This document shows positions 1 to 9,567 of a stretch of DNA of 64,000 nt, in pieces. Every line of letters starts with the position of its first letter. Position 1 is the first letter of the stretch. Both the position numbers and the translations under genes were made by a program. Below the pieces are notes generated by a model, which worked only from the letters and a program-made list of their open reading frames with translations, was not told the DNA's origin and ran no database searches. The stretch is taken from assembly GCA_947497495.1 (NCBI GenBank), contig CANMGT010000001.1, positions 1,116,001 to 1,180,000 of the forward strand. Reading direction: 5' to 3'. The DNA comes from an uncultured Lentibacter sp. Lineage in GTDB: Bacteria > Pseudomonadota > Alphaproteobacteria > Rhodobacterales > Rhodobacteraceae.

Positions 1-924
1 GCCGTCAAGCCAGAACCCGGCGCTTGGGGCCGCGTCAAGCAACGGGCCTTTGACGAGTTTTTGCATACGGGCGGGCCAAGTGACTTGCGTAACGGCAGCC
101 TCACAGGCTGCGTCATCAAGCCCGAGGTGGCGCAGCGCCGCGATCGCGGCCCCTGCATTTTGAAACTGGTGCGCGCCGATGAGGGCGGGTGGGGGCAAGT
201 CAAGCAGGCCCGTCTCGTCTTGATAAACAAGGCGGCCGCGCTCTTCGGAAACATGCCAGTCCTGATCCTGGGCGATCAGCTTACAGCCGAGGCTGGCCGC
301 TTTGGTTTCGATCACCTCGGCGGCATCCTCGGGTTGTCGGGACAGCACACAGGCCACGCCGCGCTTGAGAATGCCGGCTTTTTCGCCTGCGATCTCGGCG
401 ACAGTATCGCCCAGAAATTGCGGGTGGTCGTAGGACACAGGTGTGATGATCGTCAGGGCTGGCTGAGCGACAACATTGGTTGCGTCCAGCCGCCCGCCAA
501 GGCCCGTTTCAAGTAACACATAGTCGGCGGGTGTGCGCGACATAGCGAGCAGGGCTGCGCAGGTTGTGATCTCGAAATAGGTGATCGTTTCGCCGCCATT
601 GGCTGCATAGCACTCGTCGAGCACCTCGGTGAGGTAGCTCTCTTCGATCAGCTCGCCGGCAAGGCGGATGCGCTCGTGAAAACGCGCAAGATGCGGCGAC
701 GTGTAGGCATGCACTTTGAGGCCAGCGCCCTCAAGCCCCGCGCGCAGCATGGCAAGGGTTGAGCCTTTGCCATTGGTGCCGGCAATGTGGATGACCGGCG
801 GCAAGCTGTCTTGCGGGTTCCCGAGCGCGTCAAGAAGCCGCCACATGCGGTCAAGCACGAGGTCCATGACTTTCGGGTGAAGCGCCATCATCCGCTCCAG
901 GATGATATCTGAAGAGGCGCTCAT
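1..924 (-). CDS. folC: Folylpolyglutamate synthase/dihydrofolate synthase, C-terminus cut by window edge
   Basis: ATP-dependent ligase that makes dihydrofolate and adds glutamate tails to folates in the cytoplasm. Reading the minus strand from the ATG at 924-922 gives MSASSDIILERMMALHPKVM and an open frame of 308 codons running off the left edge. The Mur-ligase P-loop HIAGTNGKGST is at about residues 53-63, followed by TSPHLARFHERIR and the ATP/Mg region YVLLETGLGGRLDATN and SYDHPQFLG, all typical of FolC. The family is about 420-430 residues long, so roughly the last quarter is missing only because the window stops. The ATG overlaps the accD stop (ATGA), so the two are translationally coupled, the usual accD-folC order in proteobacteria. 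The call is very secure. Confidence 0.93.
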   Translation of the reverse strand, partial: MSASSDIILERMMALHPKVMDLVLDRMWRLLDALGNPQDSLPPVIHIAGTNGKGSTLAMLRAGLEGAGLKVHAYTSPHLARFHERIRLAGELIEESYLTEVLDECYAANGGETITYFEITTCAALLAMSRTPADYVLLETGLGGRLDATNVVAQPALTIITPVSYDHPQFLGDTVAEIAGEKAGILKRGVACVLSRQPEDAAEVIETKAASLGCKLIAQDQDWHVSEERGRLVYQDETGLLDLPPPALIGAHQFQNAGAAIAALRHLGLDDAACEAAVTQVTWPARMQKLVKGPLLDAAPSAGFWLDG

Positions 925-1841
925 TTTTTGGCGGGGTCTTCGGGCGCTGCTGCCACCATCTCCGGTGAGGGCAAGTCGCCCATCACGGCAGGGGGCTGGC
1001 CCATGAGCATACGCGCTATGGTGATCAGCTCATCGCGCAGTTCGGTGCGCGGTGTGACGCGGTCAAGCATGCCGTGATCGAGCAGATACTCGGCGCGCTG
1101 GAAGCCTTCTGGCAGTTGCTCGCCCAGTGTTTGCTGAATAACACGCGGCCCCGCAAAACAGATCAGCGCGTTCGGCTCGGCGATCTGCACGTCGCCCAGC
1201 ATGGCGTAAGACGCCGTGACGCCGCCTGTTGTGGGGTGTGTCAGAACGACAATGTAAGGCAGGTCCGCCTCTTTAAGCATCTGCACGGCAACCGTGGTGC
1301 GCGGCATTTGCATGAGGCTCAAGATACCCTCTTGCATGCGTGCGCCACCCGCTGCGGAGAACAGAACCAGCGGGCGCTTTGTCAGCACAGCGCGCTCGGC
1401 AGCGGCTATGATTGCGTTGCCGACATACATACCCATCGAGCCGCCCATGAACGAAAAGTCTTGCGCTGCGGCGACGATAGGCGTGCGCCCGATCTCTCCT
1501 TCAGCGACAAGCATGGCTTCTTTCTCGCCGGTGTTCTTTTGCGCGGCTTTCATGCGGTCAGGATATTTCTTCTGATCGCGGAACTTGAGCGGGTCTTCGA
1601 GCGGCATAGGCACGTCGACTTCTGTGAACACGCCGCCGTCAAACAGGGCTGTGAAGCGGTCACGCGGGGTGATGGACATGTGGTGTCCACAAGAGGTGCA
1701 GACATTCAGGTTTTCTGACAACTCGCGGTGAAACAGCATGGTTCCGCACTCATCGCACTTGGTCCAGAGGTTCTCTGGAGTGTCGCGGCGCGAGAAGATC
1801 GAGTTGATCCGAGGGCGAACGTAGTTGGTGATCCAGTTCAT
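921..1841 (-). CDS. accD: Acetyl-CoA carboxylase carboxyltransferase subunit beta
   Basis: Carboxyltransferase beta subunit of acetyl-CoA carboxylase, which with AccA moves the carboxyl group from biotin to acetyl-CoA in the first committed step of fatty acid synthesis. The 306-residue product starts MNWITNYVRP and has the N-terminal four-cysteine zinc ribbon (C29, C32, C48, C51) specific to bacterial AccD. The crotonase-like core includes the glycine-rich stretches FMGGSMGMYVGNAI and SAAGGARMQEG. AAAGG lies 7-8 nt before the ATG. The stop overlaps the folC start. A long open frame on the opposite strand (1074-1718) is an antisense shadow. Confidence 0.97.
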   Translation of the reverse strand: MNWITNYVRPRINSIFSRRDTPENLWTKCDECGTMLFHRELSENLNVCTSCGHHMSITPRDRFTALFDGGVFTEVDVPMPLEDPLKFRDQKKYPDRMKAAQKNTGEKEAMLVAEGEIGRTPIVAAAQDFSFMGGSMGMYVGNAIIAAAERAVLTKRPLVLFSAAGGARMQEGILSLMQMPRTTVAVQMLKEADLPYIVVLTHPTTGGVTASYAMLGDVQIAEPNALICFAGPRVIQQTLGEQLPEGFQRAEYLLDHGMLDRVTPRTELRDELITIARMLMGQPPAVMGDLPSPEMVAAAPEDPAKK

Positions 1842-1903
1842 CGGAAAGCCTTTTAGCAGTGCTCAGTTGTTTTCCAGATAAGCCCAAGCCGTGGGAAATG
1901 CAA

Positions 1904-2809
1904 TCAGCGCTTCAAGGCAAGCCGTGCTGTGAGCCACATCAGCAGAAGGATGCCCAGCTCGGCTGTAAGTTGCCATGTGACAAACGCTGTTTCCGTCGCG
2001 CCCTCAAAGGATGCGCCCATCGAGCCTTCGGGAAACAGAAACAGCGCGAAGCCCGAGGAGGGCCCGTTTTGTTCAGCGTAGAGCATGAAGGCAAACGCGT
2101 TGTTGGCCAAATGCAGAGCGATGGCAGCGCCAAGCGTGCCTGTGCGCGCTGTCAGGTCTGATGCGGCGAGGCCAAAGGCGAAGGCCCAGATCACATACTG
2201 GGCGTTTTGGTTCATTGCGGCGGCGGTGTCCCAATGCGCGGCGGCGAACAAAATGTTCGGCACAACCAGCCAGACAGCGGGGTGCGGCATGTAGGAGGCT
2301 ATCTGCTGTTGCACATAGCCCCGATAAAGCAACTCTTCCGAGCCGATCTGAATGAGAATGCCAAGCAACATAACAGGAACAAGCCCCAGCCAGGCAGGCA
2401 GGCTGCGCACCTCGGCCAGCGCGTCAAAGCTCCACCAAGGGGGCACGAACTCAAGCGCCACAAGCAGCAGGACAAGCGCTCCGAAGCATGCAAGAAACTG
2501 TGGAACAGCAATGCGCAGGTTGCCGATCAGGCTGAGCGGGCCACGCTTGTGCAGGGCGGCAACGATCAAGATCACAGCCCCTCCCAAGATCAGAAAGGAT
2601 GTGAGTTGCGCGAAAAGTGCTGCTGGAGTGGCGCCGAGGTAGAAGGCAGACAACAGGTCAGGGGCCGAGGCCCCCAACACATAATCAAGCAACGCATAAC
2701 CGTAGAAGTATATCAGCTCGATCGCGCAAAACCCTATGACCACAAGGGGCAGCGCATTACGCGCGTCAGCAGTCGCCACGAAGGCTTTGTGGGGGGCATA
2801 GGCGTGCAT
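1904..2809 (-). CDS. CPBP-family intramembrane metalloprotease (copy 1 of a tandem pair)
   Basis: Polytopic membrane protein of the CPBP/Abi (type II CAAX-protease-like) family. The 301 residues contain several long hydrophobic segments. The hallmark motif 1, EELLYR (158-163), and motif 2, FAAAHWD with H192, carry the residues thought to bind metal in this glutamic-type membrane peptidase family. Substrates of bacterial members are mostly unknown, so the biological role cannot be assigned. It starts 3 nt after the stop of a second CPBP gene of almost the same length and layout. The pair is probably one transcript and a tandem duplication, although the two proteins have diverged considerably. 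Confidence 0.85.
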   Translation of the reverse strand: MHAYAPHKAFVATADARNALPLVVIGFCAIELIYFYGYALLDYVLGASAPDLLSAFYLGATPAALFAQLTSFLILGGAVILIVAALHKRGPLSLIGNLRIAVPQFLACFGALVLLLVALEFVPPWWSFDALAEVRSLPAWLGLVPVMLLGILIQIGSEELLYRGYVQQQIASYMPHPAVWLVVPNILFAAAHWDTAAAMNQNAQYVIWAFAFGLAASDLTARTGTLGAAIALHLANNAFAFMLYAEQNGPSSGFALFLFPEGSMGASFEGATETAFVTWQLTAELGILLLMWLTARLALKR

Positions 2810-2812
2810 GGT

Positions 2813-3700
2813 TCAGCGCCTCAAAGCGAGGCGCGCCGCAAGCCACGCTACAAGCAAGATCATCAGATCATAAGGCAGCCAGACCGCGCGCAGCGAGGTG
2901 TCGGACAGCTCGAACGGGTAGGTGTAAAGCGCCAATCCGTAGTTTATGTTGCCGGGTGAGACATAGATAAGTGCTGTGAAGTTTACAAAGAAATGCAGCG
3001 CAATCGCCGGAGCAAGCGTGCCGGAGCGCGCTGTCAGGTCAGCCGCGATAAGGCCGAAGAACGTGGCACTAAGGGCCAGAGCCCAAGCGTTTTCCCCGGC
3101 AGTTTGCGTGTCATAATGCAGCGCGCCAAACACCAACGACGGCAAGACCAGCCAGATCAGCGGGCTTTTGAACCGCGCCGCAAGCTGGCTCTGCATATAG
3201 CCGCGAAACAAAAGCTCTTCTGCGGTGACCTGAATGAACAGCAGCGGGATAGACAACGGCAACAGCGCCAGCCAGCGCAGATAGTCGATGTTGTGAAACG
3301 GTGTCAGCAATGTGGGCTCTGGCACCAACCAAAGAATGGCGGCAAAGCCGGTTAACGCGGTCGCAACGTGCAGCCCGTTCACGGCAAAGCGCCAGCCCTC
3401 GCCGAACAGTGTGCTTAACGTGCGGCCATGCAACTGCGACATCACCAAGGCCAGCGAAATGATGATCAGCCCGAAGGAGGCCAGAACCGTAAGCATGCCG
3501 CGCGCAGAGCTGCCCTTGTCTATTTCGACAGCCAGCAGCGGCCATTCGGTGGGTGTTACGACTTCGGCAAGCAAGGTGAAATAGCTGTAGCCCAGCACAA
3601 GATAGCATGCTGTAACCAGCGCAAGGCCCAGCACAAACCGCCACAGCTCGGAGGCGGGGCGGGCAGGGTCCGCAAGGTATTTCTGGGCTTTATAGCGCAT
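2813..3700 (-). CDS. CPBP-family intramembrane metalloprotease (copy 2 of a tandem pair)
   Basis: Second member of the tandem pair, 295 residues from the ATG at 3700 (MRYKAQKYLADPAR). The frame stays open upstream to a TTG at 3736, but that extension has no better ribosome site, so I prefer the ATG. The family motif AEELLFRGYMQSQL is at about 160-173 and the second motif FGALHYD (H195) sits at the same spacing as in the downstream copy. Multiple hydrophobic helices flank both motifs. Shared phrases with the neighbour, such as RSGTL.A.IALHF near the C-terminus, support a duplication. Specific substrate unknown. Confidence 0.83.
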   Translation of the reverse strand: MRYKAQKYLADPARPASELWRFVLGLALVTACYLVLGYSYFTLLAEVVTPTEWPLLAVEIDKGSSARGMLTVLASFGLIIISLALVMSQLHGRTLSTLFGEGWRFAVNGLHVATALTGFAAILWLVPEPTLLTPFHNIDYLRWLALLPLSIPLLFIQVTAEELLFRGYMQSQLAARFKSPLIWLVLPSLVFGALHYDTQTAGENAWALALSATFFGLIAADLTARSGTLAPAIALHFFVNFTALIYVSPGNINYGLALYTYPFELSDTSLRAVWLPYDLMILLVAWLAARLALRR

Positions 3701-3781
3701 TTCTAACGGCTTTAGCGTCAAAGCCTGCGCAAACAAAGCCTGCCGTTCGGTGCGCGCTCATTTTTTGGGCGGATTGTGGCC

Positions 3782-4612
3782 TTAGCGCTTTCTGTCGGCA
3801 GGGTAGGTGCCGAGCACTTTGACGTAAGATGTGAAATAGTCCAGCTCGGCCATGGCCAGCTGCACATTGGCATCGTCGGGGTGGCCGTCAATATCGGAAT
3901 AAAAGCGCGTGGCTGTGAAGTTGCCGTCAACCATGTAGCTTTCCAGCTTGGTCATGTTGACACCGTTGGTCGCGAAGCCGCCCATCGCCTTGTAAAGCGC
4001 CGCGGGGATGTTGCGGACTTCGAAAACGAAAGTTGTCATCATGCCGAGCGTGCCGCGGCGCGTATAGTCGGGCTCGCGGCCCATGATCAGAAAACGCGTT
4101 GTGTTGTGGCCGTGGTCTTCGATGTCAGAGGCGAGGACGTCAAGGCCATAGATATTGGCGGCCAATTCGCTGGCCAGCACGCCTTCGCTTGTCGAGCCGC
4201 TCTCAACCAGCTCGGCCGCAGCGCCGGCGCTGTCAGCTGCACTTATCGCCTTGATGCTGTGGGCTTTCAGAAACTCGGAAGATTGCGGCAGCAGCACAGG
4301 GTGGGCGCGCACGCTTTTGATGTCGTCCAGCGCAACGCCTTTGTTGGCCATAAGCGCAATGCGCACGCGCACGAAGGCCTCGTCGACGATATGCAAGCCG
4401 CAGTCGGGCAGCAGGCGGTGGTTGTCGGCGACGCGTCCATATGTCGAGTTTTCGACAGGCAGCATCGCATAGTCAGCAGCCCCCGTTTGCACGGCTTCGA
4501 TCGCCGCTTCAAACGACGCACAAGGCACAGGTTCGGCGTCAGGGCGGGCGGCTATACAGGCCTCGTGACTGTAGGCTCCAAGCTCCCCTTGAAAGGCAAT
4601 TCGTTGCAACAT
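3782..4612 (-). CDS. pheA: Prephenate dehydratase
   Basis: Converts prephenate to phenylpyruvate, the committed step of phenylalanine biosynthesis, in the cytoplasm. The 276-residue monofunctional protein opens IAFQGELGAYSHEA, has the substrate-loop phrase LPVENSTYGRV and the catalytic TRF triad in HNTTRFLI (about 169-176). A C-terminal ACT domain (about 190-270) has the phenylalanine-sensing-like phrase GVNMTKLESYM, so feedback inhibition by phenylalanine is likely. No chorismate mutase domain is fused. GGAAAGG precedes the ATG by 7 nt. It is divergent from the cytochrome c gene at 4733, with about 120 bp between them. Confidence 0.96.
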   Translation of the reverse strand: MLQRIAFQGELGAYSHEACIAARPDAEPVPCASFEAAIEAVQTGAADYAMLPVENSTYGRVADNHRLLPDCGLHIVDEAFVRVRIALMANKGVALDDIKSVRAHPVLLPQSSEFLKAHSIKAISAADSAGAAAELVESGSTSEGVLASELAANIYGLDVLASDIEDHGHNTTRFLIMGREPDYTRRGTLGMMTTFVFEVRNIPAALYKAMGGFATNGVNMTKLESYMVDGNFTATRFYSDIDGHPDDANVQLAMAELDYFTSYVKVLGTYPADRKR

Positions 4613-4732
4613 TATTAAACCTTTCCCTATACTGGGGCAAAAAAGGGCGTTTAGCCGCAGAAACTACACCTTGCCATAAGGCAGGGGAAGCGGATAGATA
4701 CGCGCCAAACGCTAAGAAATGGAATCTGACCC

Positions 4733-5275
4733 ATGTTTGACACAATGACCTCCACAAAGATCCTCGGCGCAGTTTGCGGATCACTTCTGGTTTTTCTTTT
4801 TGCCAAATGGGGTGCTGAGTCACTTTATCACGTTGGCGCGACAGGCCACGGCGGCGGCCACGGCGAGGAAGAAATCCACGCAGCCTATAAAATCGAAACG
4901 GAAGATGCAGGCGGCAGCTCAGATGAAGCCGAAGAAGAAACAGTAGACTTCGCAACACTTCTCGCGAGTGCCGATGTTGGCAAGGGCGCGAAAGTTTTCA
5001 AAAAATGTGCAGCATGCCACAAGCTTGAAGCCGGCGAGAACGCGACAGGCCCATACCTTTACGGTGTTGTAGGCCGCGCTGTCGCATCGGCTGATGGATT
5101 TGGCTACTCTGGCGCACTCAAGGCCGTTGCTGAGACATGGGGCGCAGACGAGTTGAACGCCTTCCTGACCAAGCCAAAAAGCTACGCACCCGGCACGTCG
5201 ATGAGCTTCAATGGCCTCAGCAAAGAATCTGACCGCGCCAACCTGATCGCATATCTCGACAGCCTCGACGACTGA
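4733..5275 (+). CDS. cycM: Membrane-anchored class I cytochrome c (cy/c552 type)
   Basis: Electron carrier that moves electrons from the bc1 complex to cytochrome oxidases on the periplasmic side. The 180-residue protein has an uncleaved N-terminal anchor (about 8-27), then a flexible Gly/His- and Asp/Glu-rich linker (about 35-70), then a single cytochrome c domain. The haem motif is C92-AA-C95-H96 and the likely axial ligand is M157 in GTSMSFNG. Anchor, linker and one haem domain is the layout of Rhodobacter cytochrome cy and Paracoccus c552. An in-frame ATG at 4745 is a possible alternative start. It could donate electrons to the cbb3 oxidase encoded 10 kb downstream. A strong terminator follows. 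Confidence 0.9.
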   Translation: MFDTMTSTKILGAVCGSLLVFLFAKWGAESLYHVGATGHGGGHGEEEIHAAYKIETEDAGGSSDEAEEETVDFATLLASADVGKGAKVFKKCAACHKLEAGENATGPYLYGVVGRAVASADGFGYSGALKAVAETWGADELNAFLTKPKSYAPGTSMSFNGLSKESDRANLIAYLDSLDD

Positions 5276-5298
5276 TCTGCCACAAGAAACGATTTTTG

Positions 5299-5330
5299 AA
5301 GCCGCTGACCGAAAGGTTGGCGGTTTCTTG
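5299..5330 (+). terminator. Rho-independent terminator after the cytochrome c gene
   Basis: AAGCCGCTGACC pairs over all 12 positions (three of them G-U) with GGTTGGCGGTTT across a GAAA tetraloop, and TTTCTTG follows. It lies 24 nt after the stop codon. Confidence 0.85.
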
Positions 5331-5373
5331 CGTTTAAGGCGGGCCGATCACAGCGCGTTCACAAATTCTCAAC

Positions 5374-5403
5374 TTGAATGTCAGGCCCCAAGGAAACTAG
5401 GGT
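5374..5403 (+). promoter_or_regulatory. Possible sigma70 promoter of the yej operon
   Basis: TTGAAT (5374-5379) and TAGGGT (5398-5403) are 18 bp apart and about 50 bp upstream of the yejA start codon, just after the preceding terminator. The -10 element is a poor match, so this is only a candidate. Confidence 0.25.
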
Positions 5404-5451
5404 GTGCTAACGATAGACAAGCTCAGATTGCGTGTCTGACAGGAGGCGAAG

Positions 5452-7383
5452 ATGATCGGCAAACAGGCCCTAACAGCCCTGCGAACGAAGGCGATGCCCG
5501 ACTTGCGGCCTCTGGCGCTTCTGAGCCTTGTTTTTCTGGGGCTTGCCGCGATCGCGGTCAAAGCTGACGAGGATATCATCAAGAGCCACGGCTACTCGTA
5601 TTTTGGCAATCTGAGCTATCCCGCAGATTACCCGCACTTCAACTACGTGAACCCCGATGCCCCAAAGGGCGGCGAAATTTCGATCGCGGTGTCCGGCACC
5701 TTTGATTCGATGAACCCCTACACGCGCAAGGGCCGCGCCGCGCCGCTGGCCACGATCGGGTATGAGTCGCTTCTCGGTTCGGTTCTCGCGGGCTCCGGAG
5801 GCCTTCCCGCAGACGTTGACGGTGAATACTACGGGCTCTTGGCGCACACGATTGAATACCCGAAAGACAAAGCCTGGGTGATTTTCCACATGCGCCCGGA
5901 AGCAAAGTTCTCCGATGGCACGCCGCTAACGGCTCATGATGTGCTGTTCAGCCACAACCTGCTGCTGGATGAGGGCCTCAAGTCTTACGCGGATGCGGTG
6001 CGCAAGCGCATTCCCAGCGCCGAGGTTCTCGACGATTACCGCATCAAGTTTACCTTTGCCGAAGGTATTTCGCGCCGCTCTTTGATCGATCAGGTTGGTT
6101 TCGTGCCTGTCTGGTCAAAAGCCTGGTATGAAAAAACCGGCGCCAAACTTGACGAGTCGCGCCTTGAAATTTCGCCGGGTTCAGGGCCTTACCTTGTTGA
6201 TAGAGTCGATGTGAACCGCAGCGTGACCTACCGCCGCAACCCCGACTATTGGGGCTGGGATTTGCCGATCAACAAAGGCCGGCACAACTTTGACGAAATC
6301 CGCCTCGAGTTCTTCTCGGACGCAACCGCGGCCTTTGAGGCCTTTAAGGCAGGCGAAGTGACATATCGCAGTGAAAGCGACCCGAAACGCTGGGCGAGTT
6401 CCTATAATTTCCCGGGGGTGAACAACGGGCACATCAAGTTGCAATCTCTTCCCGACGGCACGCCACCTGCGAACTCCGGCATCATTTTCAACCTCGGCCG
6501 CGAAGTCTTTCAAGACAAGCGCGTGCGGCAGGCCGTGGCGCTGGGCTTCAACTTCGAGTGGACAAACGCCTCCCTGTTTTATGACCTGTTCAGCCAGCAG
6601 CACTCGTTTTCCACGGGAACAAAGTTTGAAGCCAAGGGCCTGCCTGAAGGTGAAGAACTGGCGTTTTTGAAGTCGCTGAAGAGCGATGTCCCGGAGACAG
6701 TTTTGACGCAAGAGCCGTTGGTGCCACATGCCTCAAAACCCGAGCGTCTGTCAGACCGCCGCAATATGCGTCGCGCCATGAAGTTGCTGGATGAGGCAGG
6801 CTGGCCCGTGGGCAGTGATGGCATCCGCCGCAATGCGCAGGGCCAGACCTTGCAGATCAACTTCCTGTTCAGCTCTTCAAACAGCCCGACAAACCGCGCC
6901 CTCGCAGAAAATTTCACCGCAAACCTCAAAACGATGGGCTTGGATGCTACGTTTGAGGCGGTTGATCCGTCGCAATATACCAAGCGAGAGCGCGACAAAG
7001 ACTATGACCTTGTACTGGATGAATATCCGGCGCTCTTCGGCACGGGCACAGGCTTGCAACAGCGCTTTGGGTCGGAAGCTGCAAGCTTTTCGGTTTTTAA
7101 CCCTGCTGCTCTGGCCAGCCCGCTTGTTGACGAGATCATCGAGCGTTCGCTTCTGACAGCCAGCCAAGACGAGGAAGACATGAGCATTCGCGCCCTTGAC
7201 CGCGCCCTGCGTGACGCGTTCTTCCTGATCCCGACAGGCTATGTGGCCGACCACTGGGTCGCGGCGTTTGACCAGTATGAACACCCTGAAAACATCCCTC
7301 CGTTTGCATTGGGGGCGCTTGATTTCTGGTGGTTCAACGCCGAGAAGGCCGCCAAACTCAAGGCAGACGGAGCACTGAGATAG
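5452..7383 (+). CDS. yejA: Periplasmic substrate-binding protein of a Yej-type peptide ABC importer
   Basis: Family 5 extracellular solute-binding protein, 643 residues, that captures oligopeptides in the periplasm for the permease encoded next door. It has a signal peptide (hydrophobic core [16 protein letters not shown], probable cleavage after KA near residue 39). The mature start [21 protein letters not shown] is characteristic of YejA-like proteins; [11 protein letters not shown] and [12 protein letters not shown] are standard family 5 phrases. AGGAGG lies 8 nt before the ATG. It is the first gene of a tight four-gene operon (4 bp gap to yejB). In enterobacteria Yej takes up peptides including microcin C; the substrate here is inferred only. 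Confidence 0.92.
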   Translation: MIGKQALTALRTKAMPDLRPLALLSLVFLGLAAIAVKADEDIIKSHGYSYFGNLSYPADYPHFNYVNPDAPKGGEISIAVSGTFDSMNPYTRKGRAAPLATIGYESLLGSVLAGSGGLPADVDGEYYGLLAHTIEYPKDKAWVIFHMRPEAKFSDGTPLTAHDVLFSHNLLLDEGLKSYADAVRKRIPSAEVLDDYRIKFTFAEGISRRSLIDQVGFVPVWSKAWYEKTGAKLDESRLEISPGSGPYLVDRVDVNRSVTYRRNPDYWGWDLPINKGRHNFDEIRLEFFSDATAAFEAFKAGEVTYRSESDPKRWASSYNFPGVNNGHIKLQSLPDGTPPANSGIIFNLGREVFQDKRVRQAVALGFNFEWTNASLFYDLFSQQHSFSTGTKFEAKGLPEGEELAFLKSLKSDVPETVLTQEPLVPHASKPERLSDRRNMRRAMKLLDEAGWPVGSDGIRRNAQGQTLQINFLFSSSNSPTNRALAENFTANLKTMGLDATFEAVDPSQYTKRERDKDYDLVLDEYPALFGTGTGLQQRFGSEAASFSVFNPAALASPLVDEIIERSLLTASQDEEDMSIRALDRALRDAFFLIPTGYVADHWVAAFDQYEHPENIPPFALGALDFWWFNAEKAAKLKADGALR

Positions 7384-7387
7384 TCTG

Positions 7388-8476
7388 ATGGGCGCGTATA
7401 TCCTTCGGCGTTTGCTGCTGATCATTCCCACACTTCTCGGCATCATGTTGATCAACTTTGCCTTGGCGCAATTTGTGCCCGGCGGCCCTGTGGAGCAGGC
7501 GATTGCGCGCATACAGGGCGAGGGCAATGTCTTTGGCGGCTTTGACGGTTCAAGCGGCGCAGGGGATGCGGGGCTGAACACCGGCGCTGACAGCACTTAC
7601 GTTGGCGCGCGCGGCCTGCCGCCCGAGTTCATCGCCGAGCTTGAAAAAGAGTTCGGCTTTGACAAACCACCACTTGAGCGCTTCTTGAGGATGATAGGCA
7701 ACTACGCGCGCTTTGACTTCGGCGAGAGCTATTTTCGCTCGGCCAGCGTGATTGACCTGGTGAAGGAAAAGCTGCCTGTCTCGATCACACTTGGCCTCTG
7801 GTCAACGCTGATCGCCTACATGGTGTCTATCCCGCTCGGTATTCGCAAAGCTGTGCGCGACGGCTCGACGTTTGACACATGGACAAGCGGCGTGATCATC
7901 GCGGGCTATGCTATTCCCGGCTTCCTGTTCGGCATCCTCTTGCTGGTGTTGTTTGCGGGCGGCTCTTACTGGCAGATTTTTCCGCTGCGGGGCCTCACCA
8001 GCGACGACTTTGAAACGCTGTCAGCCTGGGGCAAGGTGAAGGACTACTTCTGGCACATCACCCTACCTGTGATTGCCTCGACGATCGCGGGATTTGCAAC
8101 CCTTACGCTGCTGACCAAGAACAGCTTTCTGGACGAGATGAAAAAGCAATATGTGATGACAGCCCGCGCCAAGGGCCTGTCGGAAAGCGCTGTGCTTTAC
8201 GGCCATGTGTTCCGCAACGCGATGCTGATCGTAATCGCGGGCTTCCCGTCTGTTTTCATCGGCGTGTTCTTTGGCGCGTCGCTTATCATCGAGACTATTT
8301 TCTCGCTCGACGGGCTTGGCCGCCTCGGCTTTGAAGCGGCCGTTGCGCGCGACTATCCGATCGTCTTTGGCACGCTGTTTATCTTCGGGCTGATCAGCCT
8401 CGTTGTCGGCATCTTGTCAGACCTGATGTATGTGCTGGTTGATCCGCGGATCGACTTTGAAAGGAGGGAAGGCTGA
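7388..8476 (+). CDS. yejB: Yej-type ABC importer, inner-membrane permease YejB
   Basis: Permease subunit, 362 residues, of the DppB/OppB class. It opens [20 protein letters not shown], a typical first transmembrane helix. The periplasmic loop after it (about 40-90) is long and Gly/Asp-rich, as in YejB. The coupling-helix (EAA) loop [20 protein letters not shown] faces the ATPase. The C-terminal phrase [13 protein letters not shown] is conserved in this permease class. The TGA overlaps the next ATG by one base (TGATG), indicating translational coupling. Confidence 0.93.
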   Translation: MGAYILRRLLLIIPTLLGIMLINFALAQFVPGGPVEQAIARIQGEGNVFGGFDGSSGAGDAGLNTGADSTYVGARGLPPEFIAELEKEFGFDKPPLERFLRMIGNYARFDFGESYFRSASVIDLVKEKLPVSITLGLWSTLIAYMVSIPLGIRKAVRDGSTFDTWTSGVIIAGYAIPGFLFGILLLVLFAGGSYWQIFPLRGLTSDDFETLSAWGKVKDYFWHITLPVIASTIAGFATLTLLTKNSFLDEMKKQYVMTARAKGLSESAVLYGHVFRNAMLIVIAGFPSVFIGVFFGASLIIETIFSLDGLGRLGFEAAVARDYPIVFGTLFIFGLISLVVGILSDLMYVLVDPRIDFERREG

Positions 8477-9567
8477 TGGCTCTTTCCCCGATCAACGCAC
8501 GCCGTTGGCGCAACTTCAAATCCAACAGGCGCGCCTATTGGAGCATGTGGATTTTTGCGGTGCTGTTCGGCCTCAGTCTGTTCGCCGAGTTTCTGGCCTA
8601 TAACAAGCCTATCCTGGTTCAGTATCGCGGCGAATATTACACCCCGATCTGGAAGTTCTACCCCGAGACAGAGTTTGGCGGCGACTTCCAGACAGAGGCC
8701 GTTTACCGCGACCCTGAAGTGCAATGCCTGATCAAATCAGGCGGCTTGGAAGACTGCTTTGATGACCCTGAAGGCATCATCGAAAGCGGTCAGGCAGACG
8801 AGGGCAAGAAGGGCTGGATGATCTGGCCGCTGATCCCCTATTCGTTTGACACCGCTGTCGACAGGCCCGGTGCGGCGCCCTTGCCGCCCAACCGCCAGAA
8901 CCTGCTCGGAACAGACGGCACCAAACGCGACGTGTTGGCACGGGTGATCCACGGCTTCAGGCTGTCGATCGTGTTCACGCTGATCGTGACGGCTGCGGCC
9001 TCTGTTATCGGCGTCGCTGCGGGGGCGGTGCAGGGCTATTTCGGCGGTTGGACAGACCTGATCTTCCAGAGGGTTATCGAGATATGGTCGTCGACCCCGC
9101 AGCTCTATGTTATCATCATCATGTTCGCCATTCTGGGGCGCGGCTTCTGGCTGCTTGTGGGCCTTATGGTGCTGTTCGGCTGGATGGCCCTTGTGGGCGT
9201 CGTGCGGGCCGAGTTTTTGCGCGCGCGCAACCTTGAGTATGTCCGCGCCGCTAAGGCGCTGGGTGTCTCCAACATTACCATCATGTTCCGCCACATGCTG
9301 CCCAATGCCATGGTCGCGACGCTGACAATGCTGCCCTTTATCGTGACGGGCACGATCTCGTCACTCGCGGTGCTTGATTTCCTCGGATTTGGCCTGCCCT
9401 CAAGCGCGCCGAGCCTTGGCGAGCTGACGCTGCAAGCCAAGCAAAACCTCGAAGCACCGTGGCTCGCTTTCACTGCGTTTTTCACCTTCGCGATCATGCT
9501 GTCGCTGCTGGTTTTCATCTTTGAAGGCGTGCGCGACGCGTTTGACCCACGAAAGACATTCCAATGA
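8476..9567 (+). CDS. yejE: Yej-type ABC importer, inner-membrane permease YejE
   Basis: Second permease, 363 residues, of the DppC/OppC class. The N-terminus (RRWRNFKSNRRAYWSMWIF) leads into a first membrane helix. It is followed by the large periplasmic insertion (about 40-140) with Tyr- and Asp-rich segments that distinguishes YejE from the shorter DppC. LGTDGTKRDVLARVIHG and the coupling loop YVRAAKALGVSNITIMFRHM are canonical. AAGGAGGGAAGGCTG lies directly before the ATG. The stop overlaps the ATPase start (ATGA). Confidence 0.93.
   Translation: MALSPINARRWRNFKSNRRAYWSMWIFAVLFGLSLFAEFLAYNKPILVQYRGEYYTPIWKFYPETEFGGDFQTEAVYRDPEVQCLIKSGGLEDCFDDPEGIIESGQADEGKKGWMIWPLIPYSFDTAVDRPGAAPLPPNRQNLLGTDGTKRDVLARVIHGFRLSIVFTLIVTAAASVIGVAAGAVQGYFGGWTDLIFQRVIEIWSSTPQLYVIIIMFAILGRGFWLLVGLMVLFGWMALVGVVRAEFLRARNLEYVRAAKALGVSNITIMFRHMLPNAMVATLTMLPFIVTGTISSLAVLDFLGFGLPSSAPSLGELTLQAKQNLEAPWLAFTAFFTFAIMLSLLVFIFEGVRDAFDPRKTFQ

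Noticed and set aside
1074..1718. 214-codon plus-strand open frame opposite accD
   Set aside because: Shadow of accD; no recognisable protein features.
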